Below are positions 1 through 8,606 of a stretch of 28,634 nucleotides of DNA, piece by piece; within the stretch, counting starts at the first letter, position 1; each line of letters opens with the position of its first letter. Under the pieces are notes generated by a model. The model made no database searches. It saw only the letters and a list, made by a program, of their open reading frames with translations, and was not told the DNA's origin. The stretch is from DASRZM01 sp035686365 (lineage in GTDB: Bacteria > Pseudomonadota > Gammaproteobacteria > Xanthomonadales > Xanthomonadaceae). The stretch lies in contig DASRZM010000027.1 of assembly GCA_035686365.1 (NCBI GenBank), positions 1 to 28,634 on the forward strand, given 5' to 3'. The position numbers were made by a program, and so were the translations under genes.

Positions 1-3
1 TCG

Positions 4-1401
4 ATGGATTGCCGAACCCGTTTCGCCCCCAGCCCCACCGGATACCTGCACATCGGCGGCGCGCGCACGGCCCTGTACTGCCTGCTCGAGGCGCGGCGCC
101 GGGGCGGGCAGTTCATCGTGCGCATCGAGGACACCGACCGCGAGCGCTTCACGGAGGCCGCCGTGCAGGCGATCCTGGACGGGATGAAATGGCTGGGCCT
201 GGACTGCGACGAGGGCCCGTTCTTCCAGACCCTGCGCATGAACCGCTATCGCCAGGTCGCCGAAGAGATGGTCCACGCCGGCAAGGCCTACCGCTGCTAC
301 TGTCCGCGCGAGCGCCTGGACGCATTGCGCGAGGAGGCCATGGCCAAGGGGCTGAAGCCGCGCTACGACGGCCACTGCCGGACCCGCACCGCGCCGGAGC
401 CCGACGTCACTCCGGTGATCCGATTCCGCAATCCGGATTCGGGCAGCGTGGTCTTCCACGACAAGGTGCGCGGGCGCATCGAGTGGAGCAACGAGGAACT
501 GGACGACCTGATCATCTGGCGCTCGGACGACCACCCCACGTACAACTTCGCGGTGGTGGTGGACGACATCGACATGAAGATCACCGACGTGATCCGCGGC
601 GACGACCACATCAACAACACGCCGCGCCAGATCAACATCTACGAAGCGCTCGGCGCGCCGCTTCCGGCCTTCGCACACCTGCCGATGATCCATGGCCCGG
701 ACGGCGCCAAGCTGTCCAAGCGCCACGGTGCGGTCAGCGTGATGCAGTACCGCGACGACGGCTTCCTGCCGCATGCGATGCTCAACTACCTGGTGCGGCT
801 GGGCTGGTCGCACGGCGACCAGGAAATCTTCTCGCGCACGCAGATGGAGGCGCTGTTCCGTATCGAGGACGTCAACACCTCGGCGGCGCGCTTCGACCCC
901 GACAAGCTGGCCTGGCTCAACCAGCACTACATGAAGAACGACCCGCCGGAGGACGTCGCCGCGCACCTGCAGTGGCACCTGCACGCGGGCGGGATGGATC
1001 CGGCCGCCGGGCCGGCGCCGGTCGATGTGGTGGTGGCGCTGCGCGACCGCGTCAAGACCCTGAAGGACATGGCCGAGCGTGCGCGCGTGTGGTACACGCC
1101 GCTGCACGGCTACGACGACAAGGCAGTCGCGAAGCACCTGACGGCAGAGGCCGCAGCGCCGCTGGGCGAGGCGCGCGAGCGCCTGTCGGGCCTGGAAGAG
1201 TGGACACCCGAGGCGGTGAACGACGCGTTGCAGACGACGGCCGAGTCGCTCGGACTGGGCATGGGCAAGGTCGCCCAGCCGCTGCGCGTGGCCATCACCG
1301 GCACCCAGGTCTCGCCGTCGATCGAGCACACCGTGTACCTGGCCGGCCGTGACGAGGCACTGCGCCGCATCGATGCCGCCCTGGCGAAGATCGGCAGCTG
1401 A
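4..1401 (+). CDS. gltX: Glutamyl-tRNA synthetase
   Basis: This class I aminoacyl-tRNA synthetase charges tRNA-Glu with glutamate in the cytoplasm. The 465-residue protein opens with the family signature RFAPSPTGYLHIGGARTAL, which holds the HIGH-type motif at residues 16-19. The KMSKS-type motif is KLSKR at residues 236-240. A zinc knuckle like that of the E. coli enzyme is visible as C98, C100, Y121 and C125. The length matches the bacterial family (about 470), so the gene is complete even though only three bases precede the start. Its promoter lies outside the window. The stop is followed by a 415-bp repeat-rich spacer, so it is probably not co-transcribed with zur. Conservation of the whole catalytic core makes the call firm. 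Confidence 0.98.
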   Translation: MDCRTRFAPSPTGYLHIGGARTALYCLLEARRRGGQFIVRIEDTDRERFTEAAVQAILDGMKWLGLDCDEGPFFQTLRMNRYRQVAEEMVHAGKAYRCYCPRERLDALREEAMAKGLKPRYDGHCRTRTAPEPDVTPVIRFRNPDSGSVVFHDKVRGRIEWSNEELDDLIIWRSDDHPTYNFAVVVDDIDMKITDVIRGDDHINNTPRQINIYEALGAPLPAFAHLPMIHGPDGAKLSKRHGAVSVMQYRDDGFLPHAMLNYLVRLGWSHGDQEIFSRTQMEALFRIEDVNTSAARFDPDKLAWLNQHYMKNDPPEDVAAHLQWHLHAGGMDPAAGPAPVDVVVALRDRVKTLKDMAERARVWYTPLHGYDDKAVAKHLTAEAAAPLGEARERLSGLEEWTPEAVNDALQTTAESLGLGMGKVAQPLRVAITGTQVSPSIEHTVYLAGRDEALRRIDAALAKIGS

Positions 1402-1431
1402 TCGGCCCCCGGGGGTCGCCTGCGGCGATCC

Positions 1432-1672
1432 GATCGCGGCCATGGGCCGCTCCCACACCGCTCCGATGCGCCTTGTCGCACCCCGATGTCGTGGCGGCAA
1501 TGGGCCGCCACCACGCCGCTCCGATCAGCCTAGCCGCACCCCGCTGTCCTGTAGGAGCGGGCGTTGCCCGCGATCGGCGCAGCATGCGCCGGTGCCGCAT
1601 CCAGATCGCGGGCAACGCCCGCTCCTACGGTGGTGTGTCGGAGCAGCGTGGGAGCGGTCCACGGCCGCGATC
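1432..1672. repeat. Cluster of GTAG-type REP palindromes downstream of gltX
   Basis: A well-formed inverted pair is present. Unit 1551-1575 begins GTAGGAGCGGGCGTTGCCC, and unit 1604-1628 is its reverse complement, leaving a 28-base loop. Two decayed relatives flank it: 1432-1456 (reverse orientation) and 1648-1672 (forward, GTGG in place of GTAG). The GTAG head and self-complementary body resemble the SMAG/REP family described in Stenotrophomonas. The pair could fold as a long hairpin at the 3' end of the gltX transcript. Confidence 0.85.
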
Positions 1673-1721
1673 GGGCGCTGCGGAAGCCGCTTGTCCCGCA
1701 CCGATGCAGCGCTCCTGCATT

Positions 1722-1793
1722 GGTGACCGCCACCCCCGCCGGCGTCGACTTTGCATCGGTGAACGCCACCCCTGCGGGCGTCGACTCTGCGTC
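1722..1793. repeat. 36-bp tandem duplication upstream of zur
   Basis: Two adjacent 36-bp units, 1722-1757 and 1758-1793, agree at 31 of 36 positions. Each has the form GGTGA.CGCCACCCC...GGCGTCGACT.TGC.TC. No ORF with protein-like composition uses them. They end about 20 bases before the zur promoter, so a regulatory role is possible but unproven. Confidence 0.7.
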
Positions 1794-1812
1794 GGGCCGT
1801 CACCGGGCCCGG

Positions 1813-1821
1813 TGATATGAT
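1813..1821 (+). promoter_or_regulatory. Extended -10 promoter element of zur
   Basis: The sequence TGATATGAT fits an extended -10 (TGn plus TATGAT, five of six to consensus). No good -35 lies upstream, as is usual for extended -10 promoters. The element contains the first in-frame ATG (1817), so transcription should start near 1828, at the second ATG (1829). Confidence 0.5.
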
Positions 1822-1828
1822 CGTGCCG

Positions 1829-2326
1829 ATGGCCATGACCCGGTCCGACGCTCCGCGCCAGCGCTGTTCCGCGCCGGAGCACCACGTGCACGGCGCCGAG
1901 AATCTCGTCGCCGAAGTCGCGCGCGCGTGCCAGGAGCGCGGCCTGCGACTGACCGAGATCCGCAGGCGCGTACTCGACCTGGTCGCACGGGCCGGACGGC
2001 CGGTCAAGGCCTACGACCTGCTCGACCAGCTTCGCAGCGGGCACGCACCCAGCGCCCCGCCCACGGTGTACCGGGCGCTGGACTTCCTGCTCGAGCATGG
2101 CTTCATTCACAAGCTCGAATCCATCAATGCCTTCGTCGGCTGCCATCATCCGCGCCTGAGCCACTCGGTCCCGTTCCTGATCTGCGATCGTTGCCACGCG
2201 GCGGTCGAGCTCGAGGACGAACGGGTGAGCGAACTGCTGACCGAGCAGGCCCAGGCACTGGGCTTCCGGCCGCAGGCGCAGACCCTCGAAGTCCACGGCA
2301 TCTGCGCCCGGTGCAAGAACGACTGA
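1829..2326 (+). CDS. zur: Zinc uptake regulator Zur (Fur family repressor)
   Basis: This zinc-responsive repressor binds palindromic operators of zinc-uptake genes when zinc is sufficient. Counting from 1829 the protein has 165 residues: an N-terminal winged helix with TEIRRRVLDLV and PTVYRALDFLLEHG, then a C-terminal dimerisation and metal domain. Two CxxC pairs form the structural zinc site (C119/C122 in LICDRC and C159/C162 in ICARC), and C105-H106-H107 plus H112 lie near the regulatory site, which separates Zur from Fur. The longest reading begins at 1817, but that ATG lies inside the probable -10 element, so 1829 (possibly 1835) is preferred and the mRNA may be leaderless. No Shine-Dalgarno sequence precedes any candidate. 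The next gene starts eight bases after the stop and is probably co-transcribed. A likely target operator lies at 5989-6009. Confidence 0.93.
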   Translation: MAMTRSDAPRQRCSAPEHHVHGAENLVAEVARACQERGLRLTEIRRRVLDLVARAGRPVKAYDLLDQLRSGHAPSAPPTVYRALDFLLEHGFIHKLESINAFVGCHHPRLSHSVPFLICDRCHAAVELEDERVSELLTEQAQALGFRPQAQTLEVHGICARCKND

Positions 2327-2334
2327 GCGCAAAA

Positions 2335-3822
<1,488 letters not shown>

Positions 3823-3833
3823 CCCCTCGGCAA

Positions 3834-3856
3834 ACCCCGCTCCCGGCGGGAGACGG
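3834..3856. terminator. Weak hairpin between convergent genes
   Basis: The 58-bp gap between the metallohydrolase stop and the receptor stop contains a short GC-rich hairpin (CCCGC, loop, GCGGG). It has no T-tract, so it is at best a weak terminator. Confidence 0.2.
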
Positions 3857-3880
3857 GAGACCGCGCAGCGCAGCGGCGCG

Positions 3881-5953
3881 TCAGAAGAACACGCGCACGC
3901 CGAAGGCCACCGCGCGTCCCGGCAACGGTGCCACGTCCTTCAGGAACGAGGTGTGCACGCGCGCCTCGCGGTCGGTCAGGTTGCGGCCGTCCAGGAACAC
4001 CTCCCAGGCGAGGTCGTCGATGTCGAAATGCCGGCTCAGGTGCGCATCGACCAGCGTATAGCCGTCGGTGGGCGTTTCCCCCGCGGCAACGTCGTCCTGG
4101 TCGGCGTAGCGCACCGCACCCAGCGAGGCGCGCCAGCCATCGCGTTCCCAGGTCAGGCCGGCGCCGAAGCGTGCCGGCGCAATGCGCGGCAGGTGGCCGC
4201 CGTCCTCGAGCTCGGCCTCGACGGTGTCGCCGAACAGCCTCAGGTCGAACGCGCCGGCCTCGTTATCGGCGATGCGCCAGTCGATTTCGGCCTCGATGCC
4301 GCGGAAGCGCACATCGGCCTGCGACCATTGCCGCACCGGCAGGCCATCGGCCTCTTCGCCCACGTCGACCAGGTAGATGAAGTCGTCGAAGCGGTTCTGG
4401 TACACGGCCACGCGCGCCGTCACCGGGTCCCGATGCACGTGCAGGCCGAGTTCGAACTGGTTGGCGATCTCGGTGTCCAGATCCGGATCGCCCAGCTCGA
4501 AAGTGCGCGTGGCCAGGTGCGGTCCGCTGGAGAACAGCTCCTCGGTGGTGGGGGCGCGCTCGGCCCGGTCCACCGAAAAGCTCAGGTGCACGGCTTCGGT
4601 GGCCCGCCACAGGGCGCCTGCCGAAAGGCTCAGCGCGCCGAAGTCGGCGCGGTCGAAGCCCAGCGCATCGACCTCGACATCGTCGTAGCGCGCACCCAGT
4701 TCCAGCTTCCAGGCGTCGAAGTCGCCTTCCTCGATCCAGAACAGCCCTGTATCGCGCGTCTCCGTAGGCGGCACGAAGGCTTCCTCGCCGACCGCGGAAA
4801 AGTCGCGTCGACCCGACTGCAGGCCGAAGGCACCGCGCCAGTTGCCCAACGGCGCATGCACGGCCTCGATCCGCGATTCCACACCCTCGTTCTGGAAGCG
4901 CGTGCCGACCTCGTCGCCTTCCAGCTCCACGTGCTCGTACTCGTTGCGCACGAGATCCACGCTGATCTTGTCGAAGCCGCGCCATGGATCCAGCAGCGCG
5001 GCCTTGAGGTCGACGCGGGTCTGGTCCAGGTCGATGCGCACGGCATCCTCGTCCGCGTGCTCTTCTTCGTCTTCGTGCCCCTCCTCGTGATCTTCCTCTT
5101 CTTCGTGCCCGTGTCCGGGCACGCCGTAGAGGGTGCGATAGGTCGATACCGCGGCGCCGATGAACCCCCGCTCACCGATCCAGGAGGCGCCGATCGCGCC
5201 GCCGCGGGTTTCCACCGCGCTGTTGGGCAGCACGCCGAACGCCTGGTCTTCGTCTTCGTGCTCGGCCTCTCGCAGCGAGGCGATCTCGGCGAAGCCGGGG
5301 ATCTCGTAATCCTCGGCATCGCGCCAGAAGGCATCGGCGTGCAGCGCCAGCGACCCGGCTCCGGCATCGATGCGCGCCATCGCGGTGCGCTCGTCGGACA
5401 CGGTATTCCCGCGCAGTTCCGCGCGGCCGGTCAGCGCTTGCGCCGGCAGCGACTCGGGCACGCGCCCGTCCACCACGTTGACCGCGCCACCGATCGCGCC
5501 GCTGCCGTACAGCAGCACCGCCGGGCCTTTCAGGATCTCGATCTGGTCGGCCAGGAACGGCTCGATCGACACCGCGTGGTCGGCGCTCACGGTGGAGGCG
5601 TCCAGCGACGAGGTGCCGCCCTCGAGCACCTGCACGCGCGCACCTTCCAGGCCGCGGATGATCGGCCGCCCGACGCCGGCGCCGAAGAAGGAGGACTGCA
5701 CGCCGGGCTGCCGGGCGACGGTCTCGCCCAGGGTCCCGGCCTTGGCGGCATCGAGCTCGGGCCCGACGATCACGTCCACCGGTTGCACCAGATCCTCGCC
5801 CGAGGAGTCCAGCGGGGAGGCCGTGATGGTGATCTCCTCGAGCCGGCGCGGTGGCTCGTGGCGGTGGTCCTGTGGCTCCGGTGCCGCCATCGCGTCGTGG
5901 CCCAGTGCGGCCATCATGGCCAGCAACAGCGGGGTGTGGGCGCGTCCTTTCAT
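3881..5953 (-). CDS. znuD: ZnuD-like TonB-dependent outer-membrane receptor, probably for zinc
   Basis: This 690-residue outer-membrane receptor probably imports zinc using TonB energy. A signal peptide ends near AMA-APE (residue 23), followed by a short His-containing stretch (QDHRHEPP), a TonB box near EEITITASP (39-47), the plug domain (about 55-165, with IIRGLEGARVQVLEGG and LLYGSGAIGGAVNVVDG), and a barrel ending in the aromatic C-terminus VRVFF. Residues 280-304 form an extreme His/Glu/Asp loop (GHGHEEEEDHEEGHEDEEEH). A comparable His-rich loop is known in meningococcal ZnuD, where it captures zinc. A Zur-type operator lies about 36 bases upstream of the start and covers the likely promoter, so expression should rise under zinc shortage. 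The Zur gene is 1.5 kb away on the other strand. The family is certain; zinc specificity is a strong inference from the loop and operator. Confidence 0.9.
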   Translation of the reverse strand: MKGRAHTPLLLAMMAALGHDAMAAPEPQDHRHEPPRRLEEITITASPLDSSGEDLVQPVDVIVGPELDAAKAGTLGETVARQPGVQSSFFGAGVGRPIIRGLEGARVQVLEGGTSSLDASTVSADHAVSIEPFLADQIEILKGPAVLLYGSGAIGGAVNVVDGRVPESLPAQALTGRAELRGNTVSDERTAMARIDAGAGSLALHADAFWRDAEDYEIPGFAEIASLREAEHEDEDQAFGVLPNSAVETRGGAIGASWIGERGFIGAAVSTYRTLYGVPGHGHEEEEDHEEGHEDEEEHADEDAVRIDLDQTRVDLKAALLDPWRGFDKISVDLVRNEYEHVELEGDEVGTRFQNEGVESRIEAVHAPLGNWRGAFGLQSGRRDFSAVGEEAFVPPTETRDTGLFWIEEGDFDAWKLELGARYDDVEVDALGFDRADFGALSLSAGALWRATEAVHLSFSVDRAERAPTTEELFSSGPHLATRTFELGDPDLDTEIANQFELGLHVHRDPVTARVAVYQNRFDDFIYLVDVGEEADGLPVRQWSQADVRFRGIEAEIDWRIADNEAGAFDLRLFGDTVEAELEDGGHLPRIAPARFGAGLTWERDGWRASLGAVRYADQDDVAAGETPTDGYTLVDAHLSRHFDIDDLAWEVFLDGRNLTDREARVHTSFLKDVAPLPGRAVAFGVRVFF

Positions 5954-5988
5954 GGTTCGAACCTCGGGGTGATGCGGCGGCCGGAGTG

Positions 5989-6009
5989 GAATGTTATACT
6001 ATTACAATC
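5989..6009. promoter_or_regulatory. Zur-type operator shared by the divergent znuD-like and MerC-like genes
   Basis: This 21-bp palindrome is centred on C5999. The left half reads GAATGTTATA and the right half, on the opposite strand, reads GATTGTAATA, agreeing at 8 of 10 positions. It matches the known gammaproteobacterial Zur box pattern (GAAATGTTATA-N-TATAACATTTC). It overlaps probable -10 elements on both strands, so bound Zur would block both promoters. Confidence 0.85.
5992..6000 (+). promoter_or_regulatory. Extended -10 promoter of the MerC-like gene
   Basis: TGTTATACT fits TGn plus TATACT (five of six). It lies entirely within the Zur-type operator. The expected transcription start is about 6007-6010, at or just before the ATG at 6010. 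Confidence 0.5.
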
Positions 6010-6462
6010 ATGCTGCATGCAACGGAAGTCATGGACGTGGATCAGCATCGGCGTGGGGCCATCGGCCGCAGATCCCGCGGAGCCGACCGCCTCGGCGCCG
6101 CGCTGTCCCTGCTGTGCGCCGTGCACTGCGCGGCCCTGCCGCTGGCGATCGCGCTGGTGCCGGCCCTGGGCCTGAGCGCACTGGCCGGGCCGGGCTTCGA
6201 GCGTGGCTTCGTGGTCTTTGCCAGCGCCCTGGCGCTGGTCACGCTGTGGCTGGCCTGGCGCCGTCACCGGGCGCTGAGCGCGCTGAAATGGCTGGTCCCG
6301 GGCGTGGCCCTGGTGGTGGTCGGAGCCTTCGGGCCGATCGCGCATCCCTCGCTGCTGCACGCGGCGATGATGAGCGCGGGCGGCACCCTGATCGCGGTGG
6401 CGCACCTGCACAACCTGCGCCTGTCGCGCCGGCACGCAGACGCCGCCTGCTGCGAAAGCTGA
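6010..6462 (+). CDS. MerC-family membrane protein, probably Zur-regulated metal transporter
   Basis: This is a small inner-membrane protein of about 150 residues with four hydrophobic segments and the MerC hallmark LCAVHCAALPL in the first, whose paired cysteines and histidine are the expected metal ligands. It ends with a second cysteine pair (AACCES). MerC proteins carry mercury and other soft metals in mer operons, but there is no mer context here. Position beside a Zur-type operator and divergent from a ZnuD-like receptor points instead to zinc, possibly inner-membrane uptake; that role is inferred. Two starts compete. ATG 6010 would give a nearly leaderless mRNA. ATG 6031 begins MDVDQHRRG, with GGAAG only two bases upstream, which is too close for a good Shine-Dalgarno. 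An open frame extends upstream to 5851, but it overlaps the operator and the receptor gene and is rejected. Confidence 0.82.
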   Translation: MLHATEVMDVDQHRRGAIGRRSRGADRLGAALSLLCAVHCAALPLAIALVPALGLSALAGPGFERGFVVFASALALVTLWLAWRRHRALSALKWLVPGVALVVVGAFGPIAHPSLLHAAMMSAGGTLIAVAHLHNLRLSRRHADAACCES

Positions 6463-6509
6463 GCCCGGCCGGCCGCTGCAATCCCGTTCCCGGCCCGCGG
6501 GCTTGGTGC

Positions 6510-6515
6510 TAGGCT
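6510..6515 (+). promoter_or_regulatory. Possible -10 element of the THX gene
   Basis: TAGGCT, in the context TGCTAGGCTACG, lies 39 bases before the start codon. Similar GCTAG-n-CT elements occur before hutF and adhC in this window. No clear -35 was seen. Confidence 0.3.
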
Positions 6516-6554
6516 ACGCGCCCCCCGAATCCGCCAGTCGAACAGGAGTGCGTC

Positions 6555-6809
6555 ATGGGCAAGGGTGACAGGAAGACCGCCAAGGGCAAGCGCTTCTCCG
6601 GCAGCCACGGCAACGTGCGCGTACGCAAGCCGATCGCGAAGAAGCCCGTCACGATCACCAGGTCCGCGATCAAGCCCCTGGCGAAGACGGCTGCAGCGCC
6701 TGCGGCCAGGAAGGCCCATGCGGCCCCCGCGGCCAAGAAGGCTCCCGCGGCCCCCGCAGCAAAGAAGGCCCCGGCCAAGAAGGCACCGGCGAAGAAGAAG
6801 GCAAGCTGA
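6555..6809 (+). CDS. Ribosomal protein THX-like with H1-like Lys/Ala/Pro tail
   Basis: This 84-residue, very basic protein has an N-terminus, MGKGDRKTAKGKRFSGSHG, that matches the small 30S protein THX, which binds near the top of the 30S head in Thermus. THX proteins are normally only about 25-70 residues. Here the core (1-30) is followed by about 50 residues of AAPAAKKAP-type repeats, like bacterial histone H1 or AlgP tails. A strong Shine-Dalgarno (AGGAG) stands six bases before the ATG. The gene is monocistronic. The tail may bind rRNA or DNA; whether the protein still joins the ribosome cannot be told from sequence. Confidence 0.8.
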   Translation: MGKGDRKTAKGKRFSGSHGNVRVRKPIAKKPVTITRSAIKPLAKTAAAPAARKAHAAPAAKKAPAAPAAKKAPAKKAPAKKKAS

Positions 6810-6874
6810 AGCACCGCACCGCCGCGCCTGAAACGCGGCGCGGACACCGCGTCGATGCGATCCGGGGGATCTGT

Positions 6875-7063
6875 GTAGGAGCGGCCGTTGGCCGCGATCG
6901 GTGTGCGGTCCTGGCGGGCGAGCCGGTTTCGCCGGCAACGCCGGCTCCTACGCGTGGTCGTGGGCGACAGCGCCCGCCCCTGCACTGTAGGAGCGGCCGT
7001 TGGCCGCGATCGGTGTGCGGTCCTGGCGGGCGAGCGCGTTTCGCCGGCAACGCCGGCTCCTAC
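6875..7063. repeat. Two tandem copies of a mixed GTAG REP pair
   Basis: Two near-identical 77-bp composite elements lie at 6875-6951 and 6987-7063. Each has a forward unit GTAGGAGCGGCCGTTGGC... (25 bp), a 26-27-base spacer (GTGTGCGGTCCTGGCGGGCGA), and a reverse unit of a second subtype whose complement begins GTAGGAGCCGGCGTTGCCGG and ends GAAAC. The spacer is also conserved between copies, which shows recent duplication of the whole pair. They occupy most of the 314-bp gap between the THX gene and hutI; the remaining 60 bp before hutI show nothing clear. Confidence 0.9.
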
Positions 7064-7123
7064 AAATGCGGCTGCGACGCGCAAATGCCGCTCCCTCGCG
7101 ATCGCTGCGTGGCATCGGCGTGG

Positions 7124-8356
7124 TCAGACTATGCGTCGTCCTCCCACGTACACCTCGCGCGCCAGCGTGCCGCCGATCCAGTAGCACAGTTCCGCCGGCG
7201 CGCGCACACCCCAGACCACGAGGTCGGCCCGCATGCCGGGCGCCAGCGTTCCCCGGTCGACCAGCCCGAGTGCCCGCGCCGCGTTCACGGTCGCGCCGCG
7301 CAGCGCCTCGTCCGGGGTCAGTCCGAACAGCATGCAGGCCATGTTCATCGCCAGCCGCAGTGACAACAGCGGCGAGGTGCCGGGGTTGAGGTCGGTGGCC
7401 ACCGCCATCGGAACCCCGTGCGCGCGCAGCGCCCGGACCGGCGGCAGCTTCGATTCGCGCAGCGCGTAGTAGGCCCCCGGCAGCAGCACCGCGACGGTCC
7501 CGGCCGCGGCCATCGCCGCCACGCCGTCCTCGCCGGTGTACTCGATATGGTCGGCCGACAGCGCGCCGAACTCGCGCGCAGCCAGTGCGGCGCCGCCCAG
7601 GTCGGAGAGCTGGTCGGCATGCAGCTTCACCGGCAAGCCCAGCGAACGAGCGCGCTCGAACACGCGCCGGGTCTGCGCGGGCGAAAAGCCAATTCCTTCG
7701 CAATAGGCGTCGACAGCATCGGCCAGGCCCGCTTCGGCGACCGCAGGCAGCATCTGCTCGCAGACCATGCGCACGTAGCCGTCGGCGTCTCCGGCGAACT
7801 CCGGCGGCAGCGCGTGCGCGCCCAGGAAGCTGGTGCGCACCCCGATGCCCAGGATTCCGCCCAGGCGTCGTGCCACCCGCAGCATCTTCAGTTCGCTGGC
7901 GGTGTCCAGGCCGTAGCCGGACTTGATCTCCAGCGTGGTGACACCCTCGGCCAGCAGTGCACGCGCGCGCGGCAGCGACTGCTGCAACAGCTTCTCCTCG
8001 TCGGCCGCGCGGGTGGCGCGCACGGTCGAGGCGATGCCACCACCGGCGCGCGCGATCTGTTCGTAACCCGCACCCTCGAGCCGCTGCTCGAACTCGCCCG
8101 CGCGATCGCCGGCGAACACCAGGTGCGTGTGGCAGTCGATCAGGCCGGGCGTGACCAGTTCGCCCTCGAGCTGCATCACGCAGTCGGCGTTCTCGCGGGC
8201 GCCGGCCGGCAGCCCATCGGCCGGGCCGGCATAGGCGATCGTGCCCTCGCGCCAGGCCAGCGCACCGTCGCACACCCGATCCAGGCCGGCATCGCCGCCC
8301 ACCCGGCACAGCGTGGCGCCAAGGATCAGCTGGTCGAAAGGTGCGTGGTCGTCCAT
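7124..8356 (-). CDS. hutI: Imidazolonepropionase
   Basis: HutI hydrolyses 4-imidazolone-5-propanoate to N-formimino-L-glutamate, the third step of histidine degradation. The 410-residue protein is an amidohydrolase-type TIM barrel with the metal motif DCHTHLVFAGDR (H76, H78), the substrate-binding segment KSGYGL, HADQLSDLGGA, and DLNPGTSP near the C-terminus. The start MDDHAPFDQL at 8356 gives the usual family length; an open frame continues upstream to 8494 but passes through a REP element and has no family similarity. It is divergent from hutF across a 250-bp repeat-containing spacer. Both products lie on the same pathway, which argues for shared control, though no HutC site was recognised. 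Confidence 0.95.
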   Translation of the reverse strand: MDDHAPFDQLILGATLCRVGGDAGLDRVCDGALAWREGTIAYAGPADGLPAGARENADCVMQLEGELVTPGLIDCHTHLVFAGDRAGEFEQRLEGAGYEQIARAGGGIASTVRATRAADEEKLLQQSLPRARALLAEGVTTLEIKSGYGLDTASELKMLRVARRLGGILGIGVRTSFLGAHALPPEFAGDADGYVRMVCEQMLPAVAEAGLADAVDAYCEGIGFSPAQTRRVFERARSLGLPVKLHADQLSDLGGAALAAREFGALSADHIEYTGEDGVAAMAAAGTVAVLLPGAYYALRESKLPPVRALRAHGVPMAVATDLNPGTSPLLSLRLAMNMACMLFGLTPDEALRGATVNAARALGLVDRGTLAPGMRADLVVWGVRAPAELCYWIGGTLAREVYVGGRRIV

Positions 8357-8405
8357 CGGTCGCAGGTCCGGTGGGGCAGGGCGATGGTGACACAAGCACG
8401 CGTCC

Positions 8406-8520
8406 GATCGCGGCCAACGGCCGCTCCTACGGGGGGATGGCGTGGGGTGAGGGTCGCGGCCAGCGGGCGCTTCTGCAAGGCCATGCCGGAGCATTGTAGG
8501 AGCGGCCGTTGGCCGCGATC
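8406..8520. repeat. GTAG REP units in the hutI-hutF spacer
   Basis: A reverse unit (8406-8430, GATCGCGGCCAACGGCCGC...) and a forward unit (8496-8520, GTAGGAGCGGCCGTTGGC...) flank a decayed copy around 8455-8480. They could fold together as an inverted pair between the two divergent hut genes. Confidence 0.85.
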
Positions 8521-8562
8521 ACCCCTCCACACCCTCCCCACAAAGCCCCCCCCACAAACTGC

Positions 8563-8568
8563 TAGTCT
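8563..8568 (+). promoter_or_regulatory. Possible -10 element of hutF
   Basis: TAGTCT in the context ACTGCTAGTCTGCCC lies 38 bases before the hutF start, in otherwise A/T-poor sequence. It resembles the elements before the THX gene and adhC. No Shine-Dalgarno precedes hutF. Confidence 0.3.
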
Positions 8569-8606
8569 GCCCCAACCCCGCATTCCATCCCCCACCCGCC
8601 ACTCCC

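Noticed and set aside
5851..6009. N-terminal extension of the MerC-like gene upstream of 6010
   Set aside because: It overlaps the start of the receptor gene and its operator, and the added residues are not membrane or MerC-like.
3953..6175. 740-aa open frame antisense to the ZnuD-like receptor
   Set aside because: It is the GC-rich shadow of a clear receptor gene, rich in Ala, Gly, His and Arg, with no recognisable domain; it also crosses the Zur operator.
6875..7063. Possible short CRISPR array
   Set aside because: Units are in inverted pairs, not regular direct repeats; spacers are conserved rather than unique; no cas genes are near.
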